Shown: in pieces, positions 50,359 through 59,796 of the stretch | Position numbering within the stretch: position 1 is the first letter of the stretch | Layout: every line of letters begins with the position of its first letter | DNA from: Shouchella hunanensis | GTDB taxonomy: Bacteria; Bacillota; Bacilli; Bacillales; Bacillaceae_D | Assembly (NCBI RefSeq): GCF_028735875.1 | Contig: NZ_CP117834.1 | Location: 3,522,001-3,586,000 of the forward strand | Direction of reading: 5' to 3' | DNA: 64,000 bases | The notes under the pieces: generated by a model | Seen by the model: only the letters and a program-made list of their open reading frames with translations | What the model was told of the DNA's origin: nothing | The model's database searches: none | Position numbers and translations under genes: made by a program

Positions 50359-51720
50359 TTAAGAGTGGTCTGTCTTAGTTGGTTTTTTTCTCGTTTTTAT
50401 TCCAATTAAGAAGAATGCTGCAATAACTGCTAAGACGATAACGGTAAATGCAATGGTCGAGTTTAGTTGTTGGCTAAGTATGCCAAGTGCAATTCCTACT
50501 ACTCCAAAGTCTGAATCACCAAACGTTGTACTTTGGAATCCTAGATCACCGAGGACAGGTAATAATAGAGCTGGTAAGAAACTAATAAAAACTCCGTTTA
50601 CCATAGCCCCAATAATTGCTCCGCGTCTTCCACCAGTAGCATTCCCGAAAACCCCAGCTGCTGCACCTGTAAAGAAATGAGGTACTAGCCCTGGTACTAT
50701 TACTGCTAAACCAAAGAGTGGTAGAAACATCATACTTATTAAACCAGCAGCGAAACTAAACAAAAACCCTATAATAACAGCGTTATTTGCAAATGGGAAA
50801 ACAGCTGGTGCATCAAGTGCTGGCTTGGCATTTGGCACAATTTTGTCGGCAATCCCTTTAAAAGCAGGGACAATTTCTCCGAGCAACATTCTAACACCTG
50901 TAAGAATAATGTAAACGCCAGCAGCAAAGGCTAAAGCTTGCATAAGAGAAAACACAAGAAAGTTTTGTCCGCCACTCAACTGTGATTCAATGAATTCACT
51001 TCCCGTAAATAATGAAACGACAAGGAATAAAATGATCATCGTTAAGGATACTGCAACAGTGGTATCTCTTAAGAATCCAAGTGATTTAGGTACTTTTATT
51101 TCTTCTGTTGATTTTTCTTTATTGCCAAACCATTTTCCGATCGTTGCAGAAGCGTAATAGCCGAATGAACCAAAATGGCCAACAGCAATATCATCAGAAC
51201 CTGTGATCTCACGAGTGAATGGTTGAAGCATAGCCGGCAGAAGCACCATTAGTGATCCTAGAATGATAGCGCCAAGTACGACCATTGGTACTCCAGCCAT
51301 ACCAGCAGTAGTTAAAATAACGGCTATTAAGCAAGCCATAAACATGATGTGGTGTCCAGTTAAAAAGATGTACTTAAAGGGTGTAATACGAGCAAAAAGA
51401 ATATTTGCCATCATACCGAATAACATAATCATCGCTGTTTCAGTCCCAAATGCATCTTGCGCGATGGCAACAATTACTTCGTTATTTGGTATGACACCGT
51501 TTACATTGAACGCATGATTAAACATCGCACTAAATTGATCTAATGATTGTGTAATGACCATGGCACCTGCTCCTAAAATAACAAAGCCCAGTACGGTTTT
51601 TAAGGTTCCTGACACTACATCGGCAACTGCTTTTCTCTGAGCAAGTAAGCCGATGAGTGCAAAAAGACCAACGAGTAGTTCAGGAGTGCCTAAGAGATCA
51701 TTCATGATGAAATCAATCAT
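50359..51720 (-). CDS. ulaA: PTS ascorbate-type EIIC permease
   Basis: This 453-aa integral membrane component is of the UlaA/SgaT family, with about 11 spans. Family marks include FKYIFLTGHHIMFMACL, GHFGSFGYYASATIGKWFGN and PHFFTGAAAGVFGNATGGRRG. It translocates and phosphorylates L-ascorbate or a related sugar acid together with EIIB. TAAAGGAGG precedes ATG, 20 bp after ulaB. No UlaG lactonase or downstream catabolic gene is present, so the substrate is less certain than the family. Confidence 0.9.
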   Translation of the reverse strand: MIDFIMNDLLGTPELLVGLFALIGLLAQRKAVADVVSGTLKTVLGFVILGAGAMVITQSLDQFSAMFNHAFNVNGVIPNNEVIVAIAQDAFGTETAMIMLFGMMANILFARITPFKYIFLTGHHIMFMACLIAVILTTAGMAGVPMVVLGAIILGSLMVLLPAMLQPFTREITGSDDIAVGHFGSFGYYASATIGKWFGNKEKSTEEIKVPKSLGFLRDTTVAVSLTMIILFLVVSLFTGSEFIESQLSGGQNFLVFSLMQALAFAAGVYIILTGVRMLLGEIVPAFKGIADKIVPNAKPALDAPAVFPFANNAVIIGFLFSFAAGLISMMFLPLFGLAVIVPGLVPHFFTGAAAGVFGNATGGRRGAIIGAMVNGVFISFLPALLLPVLGDLGFQSTTFGDSDFGVVGIALGILSQQLNSTIAFTVIVLAVIAAFFLIGIKTRKKPTKTDHS

Positions 51721-51740
51721 TGGTGACGACCTCCTTTAAC

Positions 51741-52007
51741 TTATACATTTTGATTTAGTACTTCTCGTAATTCGTTTTTATCAAGTAAGTTTTTTAGTCC
51801 CACTACGTTTCGTGAACCATCCCTTAAATTTGAAACAATCTCTTCTGATCCAATATATACATCTGCGTTTTCTGTTTTAGCTGTTGTTAAGTCCGTGTGG
51901 GACACATCTGCTTGTTTATCTAAATCCTTTAGAATTTGCTTTGCATTCATTTCAACAATCATTGAACTTCCTAGTCCATTTCCACATACGACTAATACTT
52001 TTTTCAT
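51741..52007 (-). CDS. ulaB: PTS ascorbate-type EIIB
   Basis: This 88-aa cytoplasmic component has the phosphorylated Cys in the N-terminal loop VVCGNGLGSSM (Cys8). It passes phosphate from EIIA to the sugar at UlaA. Its ATG overlaps the stop of the upstream regulator gene by 4 bp, so translation is coupled. Length is typical for stand-alone UlaB. Confidence 0.9.
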   Translation of the reverse strand: MKKVLVVCGNGLGSSMIVEMNAKQILKDLDKQADVSHTDLTTAKTENADVYIGSEEIVSNLRDGSRNVVGLKNLLDKNELREVLNQNV

Positions 52008-54091
52008 TGTTCTTGTCCTCCTTCATTCTCCTTGTGAAGAATGGTTTCAATTTGTGAAGCTGATGTACTTGCCAAGATCTCTTGAACGTTCTCCTGTTCT
52101 GAAAGCAACTCTGAGAGTTGGGATAACGCTTTAAGATGAGTCTCATTATCGATTGCCGCTAAAACAATGATTATTTGTGCATTGTGCTTGGCCTCATTAG
52201 AAAAAGAAACAGGTTCATTTAGTTTCAACATACTAATTCCAAGCTTTTTAACGCCCTCTTCTGGTCTTGCGTGCGGCATCGCAATAGATGGCGCGATTAC
52301 AATATAAGGGCCGTTTGTTGTTACATTGTGAATCATGGCATCAATATAGGACTCATCAATATATTCGTTTCGCAATAGCGGCTGAGCAGCTATTGTAATT
52401 GCTTCCTGCCAAGAAGAAACGTTTGGCTGGACCTGAATCATGCTCTTGTCTACTATCTCCTGTAACATCGGTTTATACACCTCAAGTCTCAATCTAGATG
52501 GACGAAAGAATGGTTCTAATTGACGAATTAGCGCATTTCGATCGTGTATATCAGCATTTTTCTCAATAATTTGCAGAACGCTTTCAAAATCAGACTGCTT
52601 TAAGCGTTCAGGATCCATAAAGCTTTGTAACTCACGGAAGATATGTGCCTTTTCGTGATCTCCAAGAATTGCAGGAACATAAATGATTGGAATGAGAGAA
52701 TCGCTTATAAAGGTTGTAGAAAATGCGAGATCTACTTTCCTATCGTACTTATTAAACATACGTACCGGAATATACGTAAGAAATTCTATCTCGGGTAATA
52801 AGACTTCCAATTGCGAGAAAAGCATCGACGAAGCAGCAATTCCATTCTCACAAATCACAACCGCTTTATATGCTTTTTTTCGATTTTCCCTTTTTCGGTT
52901 AATCCATCCCCCAAAGTGCATTGCAATAAGCGCAACTTCTTCGCTTGGAATTGGTCGCTTCATGTACTCTTCGAGAGGTTTTAAAGCTTGTTCAGTCAAT
53001 GTATAGATTTCTTTAAGCTGGTGTTCAATTAATGGTAAATACCGATGATTGAGTTGTTCATTATATTTTAATCTGTAATAGGCAGGTTTAATGTGTGCTA
53101 CTAAATTCTTGTATAAGCGGTCTTTTTCTTGAAAATTAACCCCACTATGATATTCAAAGCGTTCAATGATCTCTTTCGTTAACGTAAGCACATCAGTTTG
53201 TTCATCTTGTCGATCCCGGGTATGAATATCCGTCACCCGTGAGCTTAACAGCCGAATCACAAATAAAATGCACTCAGGTTGCTTCAATAAACGAAAGCCT
53301 TGATGAGCAAGACGTTCAGACATTTGTTCTACAACCTTGTAAGCCTGTGAATGAAGAAGCACTTGCTGTTCCTCTACTTCTATCCATAGCTTGTTAATTG
53401 ATCGATAAGACAAAAAAAGAATTGATAGCTTTAAAGACATTGCTACTTGTTCATTAAATGTTAGTGATAACGTTTGCTCCAGACGTTCAATTTCATTACG
53501 AAGCCGTTGTTCTATATTGTCTATTTGAGGTTCCACTAGATTAAAAAGCAACGTTTTTACTTCATTAAGCTCCTCACCAGCAATAACATAGACAACTGTT
53601 TGAATCACTCGCCATATATCAGAATCAGCTCCGTCTATACGATAACCATCTTGTTTCGAACGAATCAGTTCAACCTGATACTCATTAAACAGCCTTGAAA
53701 CGGCAGTTAGATCTTTAAACAATGTTCCGCGACTCACTTGAACGAGATCCATCAATGCTTGAGCCGTTGTATTTGTTGGCCGGAGCAATAAACTGGCTGC
53801 AATGATGTAGTGCCGTTCTAGTTGAGTGAATCGATAATCCCATTGATTTTTTAACGCGATTAAATTAGCTAACCTTGTCTTCGTGTCAAAAGATAAAGAT
53901 ATACCTTTACGATATTCGCGTTGGATTGGATGTACTTGATTTTCTAACAACCAATAATCAATTTCATTAAAATCATTATAAAGTGTACGTTTTGACACGC
54001 CGAGACGGGCTGCTAATTCAGCAGGATCGATCGGTGTTTTTGCAGAGTGTAGATAGGATAAAATGATTATGCGTCGTTGATCAAGAACCAC
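52004..54091 (-). CDS. PRD-containing transcriptional regulator with EIIB- and EIIA-like domains
   Basis: This 695-aa BglG/MtlR-type activator has a HTH_11 domain (residues 1-60, AARLGVSKRTLYNDF), a second HTH (about 90-150), two PTS regulation domains (about 180-400), an EIIB-like domain (about 405-490) and a C-terminal EIIA domain (about 545-690) with the His of SIAMPHARPEEG. PTS-dependent phosphorylation should control activity. GTG start with AAGGAG eight bases upstream. It is the first gene of the PTS operon. No separate EIIA gene is present, so the C-terminal EIIA domain may also serve phosphotransfer. Confidence 0.88.
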   Translation of the reverse strand: MVLDQRRIIILSYLHSAKTPIDPAELAARLGVSKRTLYNDFNEIDYWLLENQVHPIQREYRKGISLSFDTKTRLANLIALKNQWDYRFTQLERHYIIAASLLLRPTNTTAQALMDLVQVSRGTLFKDLTAVSRLFNEYQVELIRSKQDGYRIDGADSDIWRVIQTVVYVIAGEELNEVKTLLFNLVEPQIDNIEQRLRNEIERLEQTLSLTFNEQVAMSLKLSILFLSYRSINKLWIEVEEQQVLLHSQAYKVVEQMSERLAHQGFRLLKQPECILFVIRLLSSRVTDIHTRDRQDEQTDVLTLTKEIIERFEYHSGVNFQEKDRLYKNLVAHIKPAYYRLKYNEQLNHRYLPLIEHQLKEIYTLTEQALKPLEEYMKRPIPSEEVALIAMHFGGWINRKRENRKKAYKAVVICENGIAASSMLFSQLEVLLPEIEFLTYIPVRMFNKYDRKVDLAFSTTFISDSLIPIIYVPAILGDHEKAHIFRELQSFMDPERLKQSDFESVLQIIEKNADIHDRNALIRQLEPFFRPSRLRLEVYKPMLQEIVDKSMIQVQPNVSSWQEAITIAAQPLLRNEYIDESYIDAMIHNVTTNGPYIVIAPSIAMPHARPEEGVKKLGISMLKLNEPVSFSNEAKHNAQIIIVLAAIDNETHLKALSQLSELLSEQENVQEILASTSASQIETILHKENEGGQEQ

Positions 54092-54256
54092 AAAGATTGC
54101 TCCTTACAGAATATAATTTTGCACATTATCTCATAACCTAAATGGAGTATAAACGGAAACAATCAAAGTGTTAATAGGTTTTACCGAACAATAAGCGTAC
54201 AATTCAATTGTGAAAAACTATACGCAGGTTCATGTAGTACTATTATGGACAAAAAA

Positions 54257-54283
54257 AGAGAATAACATGAATGGTTATTCTCT
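54257..54283 (-). terminator. Terminator of the second ABC operon
   Basis: AGAGAATAAC, loop ATGAATG, GTTATTCTCT; seven T follow on the minus strand. Confidence 0.85.
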
Positions 54284-54298
54284 AAAAAACAGATGAGT

Positions 54299-55135
54299 TT
54301 ATTTTAAAGCACTACCTAGCATGCCCGTAATAAAGTGCTTTTGCATGGCGAGGAAAAAAATAAGAATTGGAACGGTTGCTATTGTGATCCCCATCATCAC
54401 TTGACCGTAATCCGTATACGATACCCCACTTAACGTTGAAAGCGCTACTGGGAACGTATACATATCTGGTGTCCGAATGGCGATAAGCGGCCACATAAAA
54501 TTGTTCCATTGAAACATAAATAGGAAAATCGATGTTGCAGCTAAAGCTGGTTTCATTGATGGTAACACAATTTGCATAAAAATTCGCCATTCCCCTGCAC
54601 CATCTAAGCGTGCTGATTCTAATAACTCTGTGGGAAAAGATAGAAAGTTTTGTCTCATAAGAAAAATGGCGAATGGGTAACAAAGTTGTGGCGCAATTAA
54701 TGCAAAATACGTATTCAATAAATTGAAATTTGCCATCATCTGAAATAAAGGAATTAACGTAGCTTGATACGGTATCATCATTGATAGTAAAAAGACTGTG
54801 AAGATAACATTTCTTCCTTTAAATGAAAATTTTGCAAATGCATAAGCGGCTGTCGTACTAATCGCTAACGCAAGCACGACATACAAACCTGCTACGAATA
54901 GTGAATTAAATAATACTCGCCAAATGCCGACATTATTATCTAAATTTCTTAGATTCTCCATAAAATGACTACCAGGTATAAAAGTCGGTGGACTCGCAAA
55001 CATGGAAGAAGATGGATTCGTTGCACCGATAAACATCCAATAAAATGGAAATACTGAAATAATTAAAAAGACGAGTAAAAAACCATACATACTTACTTTG
55101 CCTAACAAATGTTTCCGTCCAGTTTTTGTTTTCAT
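54299..55135 (-). CDS. ABC sugar permease, MalG-type
   Basis: This 278-aa permease has six predicted spans and an EAA loop (LLESARLDGAGEWRIFMQIV). Together with the 283-aa permease encoded directly upstream it forms the channel of a carbohydrate importer. The ATG overlaps the previous stop (TAATG). No ATPase gene in the operon. The sugar is unknown; the regulon also contains a MocA-type dehydrogenase and an aldo/keto reductase. Confidence 0.9.
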   Translation of the reverse strand: MKTKTGRKHLLGKVSMYGFLLVFLIISVFPFYWMFIGATNPSSSMFASPPTFIPGSHFMENLRNLDNNVGIWRVLFNSLFVAGLYVVLALAISTTAAYAFAKFSFKGRNVIFTVFLLSMMIPYQATLIPLFQMMANFNLLNTYFALIAPQLCYPFAIFLMRQNFLSFPTELLESARLDGAGEWRIFMQIVLPSMKPALAATSIFLFMFQWNNFMWPLIAIRTPDMYTFPVALSTLSGVSYTDYGQVMMGITIATVPILIFFLAMQKHFITGMLGSALK

Positions 55136-55986
55136 TATTTATCACCTGTTACTTTAAATTGAATAATAGATAAAACCGCCACAAGCATCACAACTACATA
55201 GGCTACTGCACTTGCATAGTTAAAATCGAAATATTCAAATCCATTTTCATAAATGTACAAGCCTAAAGTCATTGTTGAGTTAGCTGGACCTCCACCTGTA
55301 AGGTTAAATGGTTCATCAAATAACTGAAGTGTGCCGATTGTTGATAGAATTCCCGTAAACAAAATGACTGGTTTTAAACTTGGAATTGTGATGGAAAAGA
55401 ACTGCCTTATCTTCCCTGCGCCATCCATTTTAGCTGCTTCATACATCTCATGGGGAATATTTTGTAAAGCAGCGAGGTAGATAATCATGTTATAACCTGT
55501 CCATCGCCATGTCATAGCAAGTACAATGGAAATCTTAGCCCAAGTTCCATCTGTTAACCATGGAATAGCAGACATTCCGAAATTTGTAATCAGTTCATTT
55601 ATAAGCCCATTATCTTGTAATAGAACTGAAAATAATAATGAATAGGCAACTAACGACGTGACGGCTGGTAAAAAGAACGATACTCGAAAGAAGCCCTTTA
55701 GACGCAACAGTTGACTATTTAACACATTTGCCAAGATCATTGATAAAAGTAGCATGAATGGCACTTGTAAAATGAAAATGATAAATGTATTTACGAGTGC
55801 CGTCTGAAAGATCGAATCATGAATCAGTCGTATGTAATTGTCAAATCCAGTAAAGACATAGCTACCACCTTCGAATTTTTGAAAGCTAAGTACGATGGAA
55901 GCGACAATTGGATAAGCTGTAAAAAGTAAAAATAAAATAACCGCTGGTGCTAAAAATACATAGGGGGTTGCCTTAGATCGGTTCAT
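55135..55986 (-). CDS. ABC sugar permease, MalF-type
   Basis: This 283-aa permease has six predicted spans and an EAA loop (MYEAAKMDGAGKIRQFF). GAGGGCTGTGTC precedes ATG 55986. A longer frame to 56028 is rejected because it lies inside an intercistronic hairpin (56008-56041). Partner of the MalG-type gene that follows. Confidence 0.9.
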   Translation of the reverse strand: MNRSKATPYVFLAPAVILFLLFTAYPIVASIVLSFQKFEGGSYVFTGFDNYIRLIHDSIFQTALVNTFIIFILQVPFMLLLSMILANVLNSQLLRLKGFFRVSFFLPAVTSLVAYSLLFSVLLQDNGLINELITNFGMSAIPWLTDGTWAKISIVLAMTWRWTGYNMIIYLAALQNIPHEMYEAAKMDGAGKIRQFFSITIPSLKPVILFTGILSTIGTLQLFDEPFNLTGGGPANSTMTLGLYIYENGFEYFDFNYASAVAYVVVMLVAVLSIIQFKVTGDK

Positions 55987-56007
55987 GACACAGCCCTCTT
56001 TCTTTAA

Positions 56008-56041
56008 AATCGGTGAAGCAACGTACATAACTTCACCGATT
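56008..56041 (-). promoter_or_regulatory. Intercistronic hairpin between binding-protein and permease genes
   Basis: AATCGGTGAAG (56008-56018) and CTTCACCGATT (56031-56041) form an 11-bp stem with a short T-run on the minus strand. It could protect the binding-protein mRNA and partly terminate, giving more binding protein than permease. Confidence 0.65.
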
Positions 56042-56059
56042 CTGTTTTTATAAAATTAC

Positions 56060-57328
56060 TTAATTCATTCTGTTTTGTAACTGTTGCTCGGCTCGTGTCA
56101 TCACATCTGTTACATCGGCTCCATTCGCGGCATCAGACTGCGCCGTTTCTGTTTCGTCTCGAGCGATGGAATAATTACCTGTATAATTTACAGAAGGAAT
56201 ATCATCCATCATACTAGCGAAGAGCTCCCAAATAGCTTGATCTCCGAAGTAACTAATTGGAGAAGTGAATAGATCATTGTCATAAATCGTATTAAGAGAA
56301 GGAAACAGTCCGTTCTCCATTGCAGTTAGCTGAACATCATCAGAAGTAGAAAAATATTCCATAAAATCATAAGCAAGGTCAGGATTAGCCGTTTGTGCTG
56401 AGATCATGTAATTGCTTCCTCCTAAGTTAGAAGCCCGGTTGCCGCCAGCTTCCATTGCCGGTAGTGGGAAAACTCCCCATTGTCCTTCTAAATCTGGCGC
56501 CTGCTCTGTTAACGAACCTGTTAACCATGCCCCGGTTGGTGCTGTAGCAACAGTACCATTGGCCAAGCCTGTTAACCATGCATCCCAACCTACTAAATTT
56601 TCATTCAACCCTTCTTGATGTAAGCGCTGAATGACTTCCATCGCTTTTATCGACTCATCGGACGCGAGAGCAACTTCTTCATTCTCATCAAAATAAAATG
56701 TGCCTTGCTGATTTAACATCATACGGTAGACACCATCATCATTACTGATGTCAATACCAGTTAACGCAACATCCAATTCGTCTCGCAATGTATGACCAGC
56801 TTCAATAAAATCATCCCATGTTTCAATTTCGTCTGCATTAATACCAGCTTCTTCAAACAAGTCTGTTCGATAAAATATACCAGCTGGACCCGCATCAAAA
56901 GGAAAACCATACACTCCGCCGTCGACGGTTAGTAATTCCGTTTTAAAGGCAGGAAATTTGTCATTGTGAGCTTCTTCAAAATCATACTCAGAAATGTCTA
57001 AAAAAGCGTCTTTAAAATTTGAAAGATACCCTTGAACTCGATCATCTTCAACAAGCATAATATCAGGTAAGCCTTCTCCGTTTGCCTGAAGTCCAGTTGT
57101 AATTCGCTGATAAACATCTGGTGTTCCTACTTCAATAATCTCCAGGTCAAAATCTGGATGATCTTCTGCGAATTGAGCAGCTGCTTCTTCAAGTACAGGG
57201 ATATTAATATTCCAAGCCCACGCGGTTAGTGTTTGATCATCTGATGTTCCGTTACTCCCTGACCCTCCACAAGCGGATAAAGAAACAAGCGCTACTAGTG
57301 ATGATGCATATAATAAAGTTTTTTTCAT
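56060..57328 (-). CDS. ABC sugar-binding lipoprotein (family 1)
   Basis: This 422-aa solute-binding lipoprotein has signal MKKTLLYASSLVALV and lipobox SLSAC. The mature part has the usual MalE-like layout (TAWAWNINIPVLEEAAAQF near the start). GAGAGGAGC precedes ATG 57334/57328; a frame to 57367 has no ribosome site. First gene of the second ABC operon, under a GAAACCGGTTTC operator and a cre site. Ligand unknown. Confidence 0.88.
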   Translation of the reverse strand: MKKTLLYASSLVALVSLSACGGSGSNGTSDDQTLTAWAWNINIPVLEEAAAQFAEDHPDFDLEIIEVGTPDVYQRITTGLQANGEGLPDIMLVEDDRVQGYLSNFKDAFLDISEYDFEEAHNDKFPAFKTELLTVDGGVYGFPFDAGPAGIFYRTDLFEEAGINADEIETWDDFIEAGHTLRDELDVALTGIDISNDDGVYRMMLNQQGTFYFDENEEVALASDESIKAMEVIQRLHQEGLNENLVGWDAWLTGLANGTVATAPTGAWLTGSLTEQAPDLEGQWGVFPLPAMEAGGNRASNLGGSNYMISAQTANPDLAYDFMEYFSTSDDVQLTAMENGLFPSLNTIYDNDLFTSPISYFGDQAIWELFASMMDDIPSVNYTGNYSIARDETETAQSDAANGADVTDVMTRAEQQLQNRMN

Positions 57329-57369
57329 GTTCATGCTCCTCTCAATATGTATGATGCGGTCGTGCATTT

Positions 57370-57383
57370 TGGTATCGCTTACA
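57370..57383 (-). promoter_or_regulatory. CcpA cre site of the second ABC operon
   Basis: On the minus strand TGTAAGCGATACCA matches the cre consensus in 13 of 14 positions. It lies between the promoter and the binding-protein gene. Confidence 0.65.
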
Positions 57384-57434
57384 ATTACAGGCTTACCTAC
57401 TCTTTTTTTGAACTATTTAAGAATTCAACCGAAA

Positions 57435-57480
57435 GAAACCGGTTTCAGTTAACTTTAAAAAAGAAACTCTTTTTTGTCAA
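57435..57480 (-). promoter_or_regulatory. Promoter and LacI operator of the second ABC operon
   Basis: On the minus strand TTGACA (57480-57475), 17 bp, TAAAGT form a sigma-A promoter. GAAACCGGTTTC (57435-57446), a perfect palindrome, covers the expected transcription start. Confidence 0.8.
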
Positions 57481-57600
57481 CAAGCAATTTTCACTTTCTG
57501 TTTTTTTCGTAATAAATGAAAAAATGAAGCTTCACTTTGACTACACTCGAAAACAATTCTATACTTCTAATAGAAAAATGAGAAAGGGAAGCGATAACGA

Positions 57601-58638
57601 ATGTTGAAGAAAGACGGTGTGACAATTTACCGGATTGCCAAAGAAGCAAATGTTTCGCCTGCCACTGTATCAAGGGTTTTAACTGGAAGCGCAAATGTTA
57701 GAGAACCAGCTAAATCTAGAGTCTTAGCGTTAATTAATAAATACAATTTCAAGCCAAATGTAATGGCACAAAGTTTATATTTAAAACAATCAAAAATGCT
57801 AGGGATTATTCTTCCAGATATTGATCACCCCTTCTATTCGATGATTGTTAAAGAGCTTGAGAGGCAAGCCCTTGAAAAAGGTTATACGTGTTTATTGTGC
57901 AATTCCATGCAAAATTTCTCTATTGAGCAAGCTTATTTAGACAATCTGATTTCACGCCAAGTTGACGGGATTGTTTTTCTAGGAGGTCGAATTAATCAAA
58001 CCCACCCTACAGAAGAACTTCGAGCAGGAATGATTGACGCACTAAAACATGTCCCTATTGTTTTTGTTAATGGCAAAATGGAAGGGGTAGACGCTCATAC
58101 AATACGAACAGATGAAGCCAGTGGTGTTCGGCGTTTACTTGAACTACTTGCTCACCACGGTCATCGAGAGATTGGCTTATTAGGGGGTGAGGTTGGGGTT
58201 TCATCCACAGATGAAAAGGTGAGTGTTTTCCTAGAAACCATGAAAGAAAAAGGATTAATCTTTAAAGAAGATTGGATTCATAGTAGCGGTTATAGTATAG
58301 AGGCTGGAGAAAAAGATGCGACACACCTCATTCACCTTGACGATAGACCAACAGCTGTCTTATGTATGAATGATTTTGTTGCGATTGGAGCCATAAAACG
58401 GTTCAGAAAGTTTGGATTAAAAGTTCCTGGTGATATTTCTGTAACGGGCTTTGATGATACGTATTTAGCTGAACACTTCCCTCCTGGTGTGACGTCTGTT
58501 AATCACAATTACCAAAAGCTAGCGAAAAAAACCATAGAGACATTGGTTGGTTTGATTGCACATGAAGAACAACAAAAAGAAGCGATTATCCCAACATATG
58601 TGACAGTAAGAAATTCTTGTGAAGAATGGCAACACTAG
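57601..58638 (+). CDS. LacI-family repressor of the second ABC/oxidoreductase regulon
   Basis: This 345-aa regulator has an N-terminal HTH (YRIAKEANVSPATVSRVLTG), a hinge (MAQSLYLKQSK) and an effector-binding domain beginning LGIILPDIDHPFYSMIV. It is divergent from the ABC operon and upstream of the MocA/AKR operon. Both carry the palindrome GAAACCGGTTTC, so it probably represses both. AGAAAGGGAAG precedes ATG. The inducer is unknown. Confidence 0.9.
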   Translation: MLKKDGVTIYRIAKEANVSPATVSRVLTGSANVREPAKSRVLALINKYNFKPNVMAQSLYLKQSKMLGIILPDIDHPFYSMIVKELERQALEKGYTCLLCNSMQNFSIEQAYLDNLISRQVDGIVFLGGRINQTHPTEELRAGMIDALKHVPIVFVNGKMEGVDAHTIRTDEASGVRRLLELLAHHGHREIGLLGGEVGVSSTDEKVSVFLETMKEKGLIFKEDWIHSSGYSIEAGEKDATHLIHLDDRPTAVLCMNDFVAIGAIKRFRKFGLKVPGDISVTGFDDTYLAEHFPPGVTSVNHNYQKLAKKTIETLVGLIAHEEQQKEAIIPTYVTVRNSCEEWQH

Positions 58639-58698
58639 CTACTTTTCGATGCGTTACCATTCTTCGCACCTTATTTTCGAAAAAATACTTTTAAAAGA

Positions 58699-58744
58699 TT
58701 GACAAAAGTTCAAAATCGATATACCTTTATTTGAAACCGGTTTC
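58699..58744 (+). promoter_or_regulatory. Promoter and LacI operator of the MocA/AKR operon
   Basis: TTGACA (58699-58704) is followed by TATACC at 15 bp and by the palindrome GAAACCGGTTTC (58733-58744), identical to the operator at 57435-57446. Confidence 0.75.
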
Positions 58745-58802
58745 TTTTTGAGGAGTACTTTTTTAGAAACGATACATAGTTCGTTAAAGGAGATGAATGA
58801 TT

Positions 58803-59792
58803 ATGTCAAAACAATTAACTTGGGGCATTCTTGGAACCGCTACCATCGCAAAACAATCAATGATTCCTGGTATTTTGGAATCCAGTACAGGATCTATTGG
58901 AGCAATAGCAAGTCGATCTCTTGATAAAGCGCAAGCTTTCGCTTCGGAATTCTCCATCCCGACAGCATATGGATCATATGAAGAATTAGTTGCCGATCCT
59001 TCTATAGACGCGGTATACATTCCGCTACCAAATCATCTACATAAAGAATGGGTAATCCGGTCCGCTGAAGCAAAAAAACATGTATTATGCGAGAAACCAA
59101 TTTCATTGAATCGATTAGAACTTGAGGAAATGAAACGTGTATGTGAAGAAAATGGCGTGTTATTACTTGATGCCTTTATGTATCGGTACCAAGAACGCTA
59201 CACACAGATTAAAAACCACATTAAGAATGGTGATATTGGCGAACTAAGAGGAATTAGAAGCTCCTTCTCGTTTAATAATGCTGGGGCACTTGATAACTTT
59301 CGCATGAAGAAGGAATTCGGTGGAGGTAGTTTATACGATATTGGTGTATATCCACTTAGTTTGGCACGTATGATTTTCGAAGAAGAACCAGAGGCCATTA
59401 CGGTTCACTCTTTTTCTCCAGATTCCCATAACGGTGTCGACATGTCAGCAGCAGGGTTAGTTGAGTTTAACAATGGACGCTTTCTAACTTTTGATTGTGG
59501 CATGTGGACAGCCTACCGCAATGACGCTGAACTACTTGGCTCAACAGGTCGCATTCTTATTCCCGATCCTTTTACTGGTGGTTTAGAAGGATTTCAGCTT
59601 ATTCAAGGAAGTGAAACGCGTCAAATTGATGTAGAAGATACTAACCATTATGCAAAGCAAGCTGATTATTTCGCTCACGTCGTATGGGGTGAAACGGCCA
59701 ATCGCTTTGGCGTTGAGGATTCTCTTGCAAATATGCGTTTACTTGATGGAGCGCTTGAATCACAAGAAAAACGAGAAAGAGTGGTGTTGTAA
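58803..59792 (+). CDS. Gfo/Idh/MocA-family oxidoreductase
   Basis: This 329-aa NAD(P)-dependent dehydrogenase has the nucleotide-binding motif WGILGTATIAKQ, the CEKPISL motif with the catalytic-site Lys, and the C-terminal GGGSLYDIGVYPL block typical of the family. It probably oxidises a sugar, inositol or related polyol brought in by the linked ABC system. AAAGGAG lies upstream of two in-frame ATGs (58797 and 58803). The partner aldo/keto reductase gene starts 5 bp after its stop. Confidence 0.88.
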   Translation: MSKQLTWGILGTATIAKQSMIPGILESSTGSIGAIASRSLDKAQAFASEFSIPTAYGSYEELVADPSIDAVYIPLPNHLHKEWVIRSAEAKKHVLCEKPISLNRLELEEMKRVCEENGVLLLDAFMYRYQERYTQIKNHIKNGDIGELRGIRSSFSFNNAGALDNFRMKKEFGGGSLYDIGVYPLSLARMIFEEEPEAITVHSFSPDSHNGVDMSAAGLVEFNNGRFLTFDCGMWTAYRNDAELLGSTGRILIPDPFTGGLEGFQLIQGSETRQIDVEDTNHYAKQADYFAHVVWGETANRFGVEDSLANMRLLDGALESQEKRERVVL

Positions 59793-59796
59793 GACA

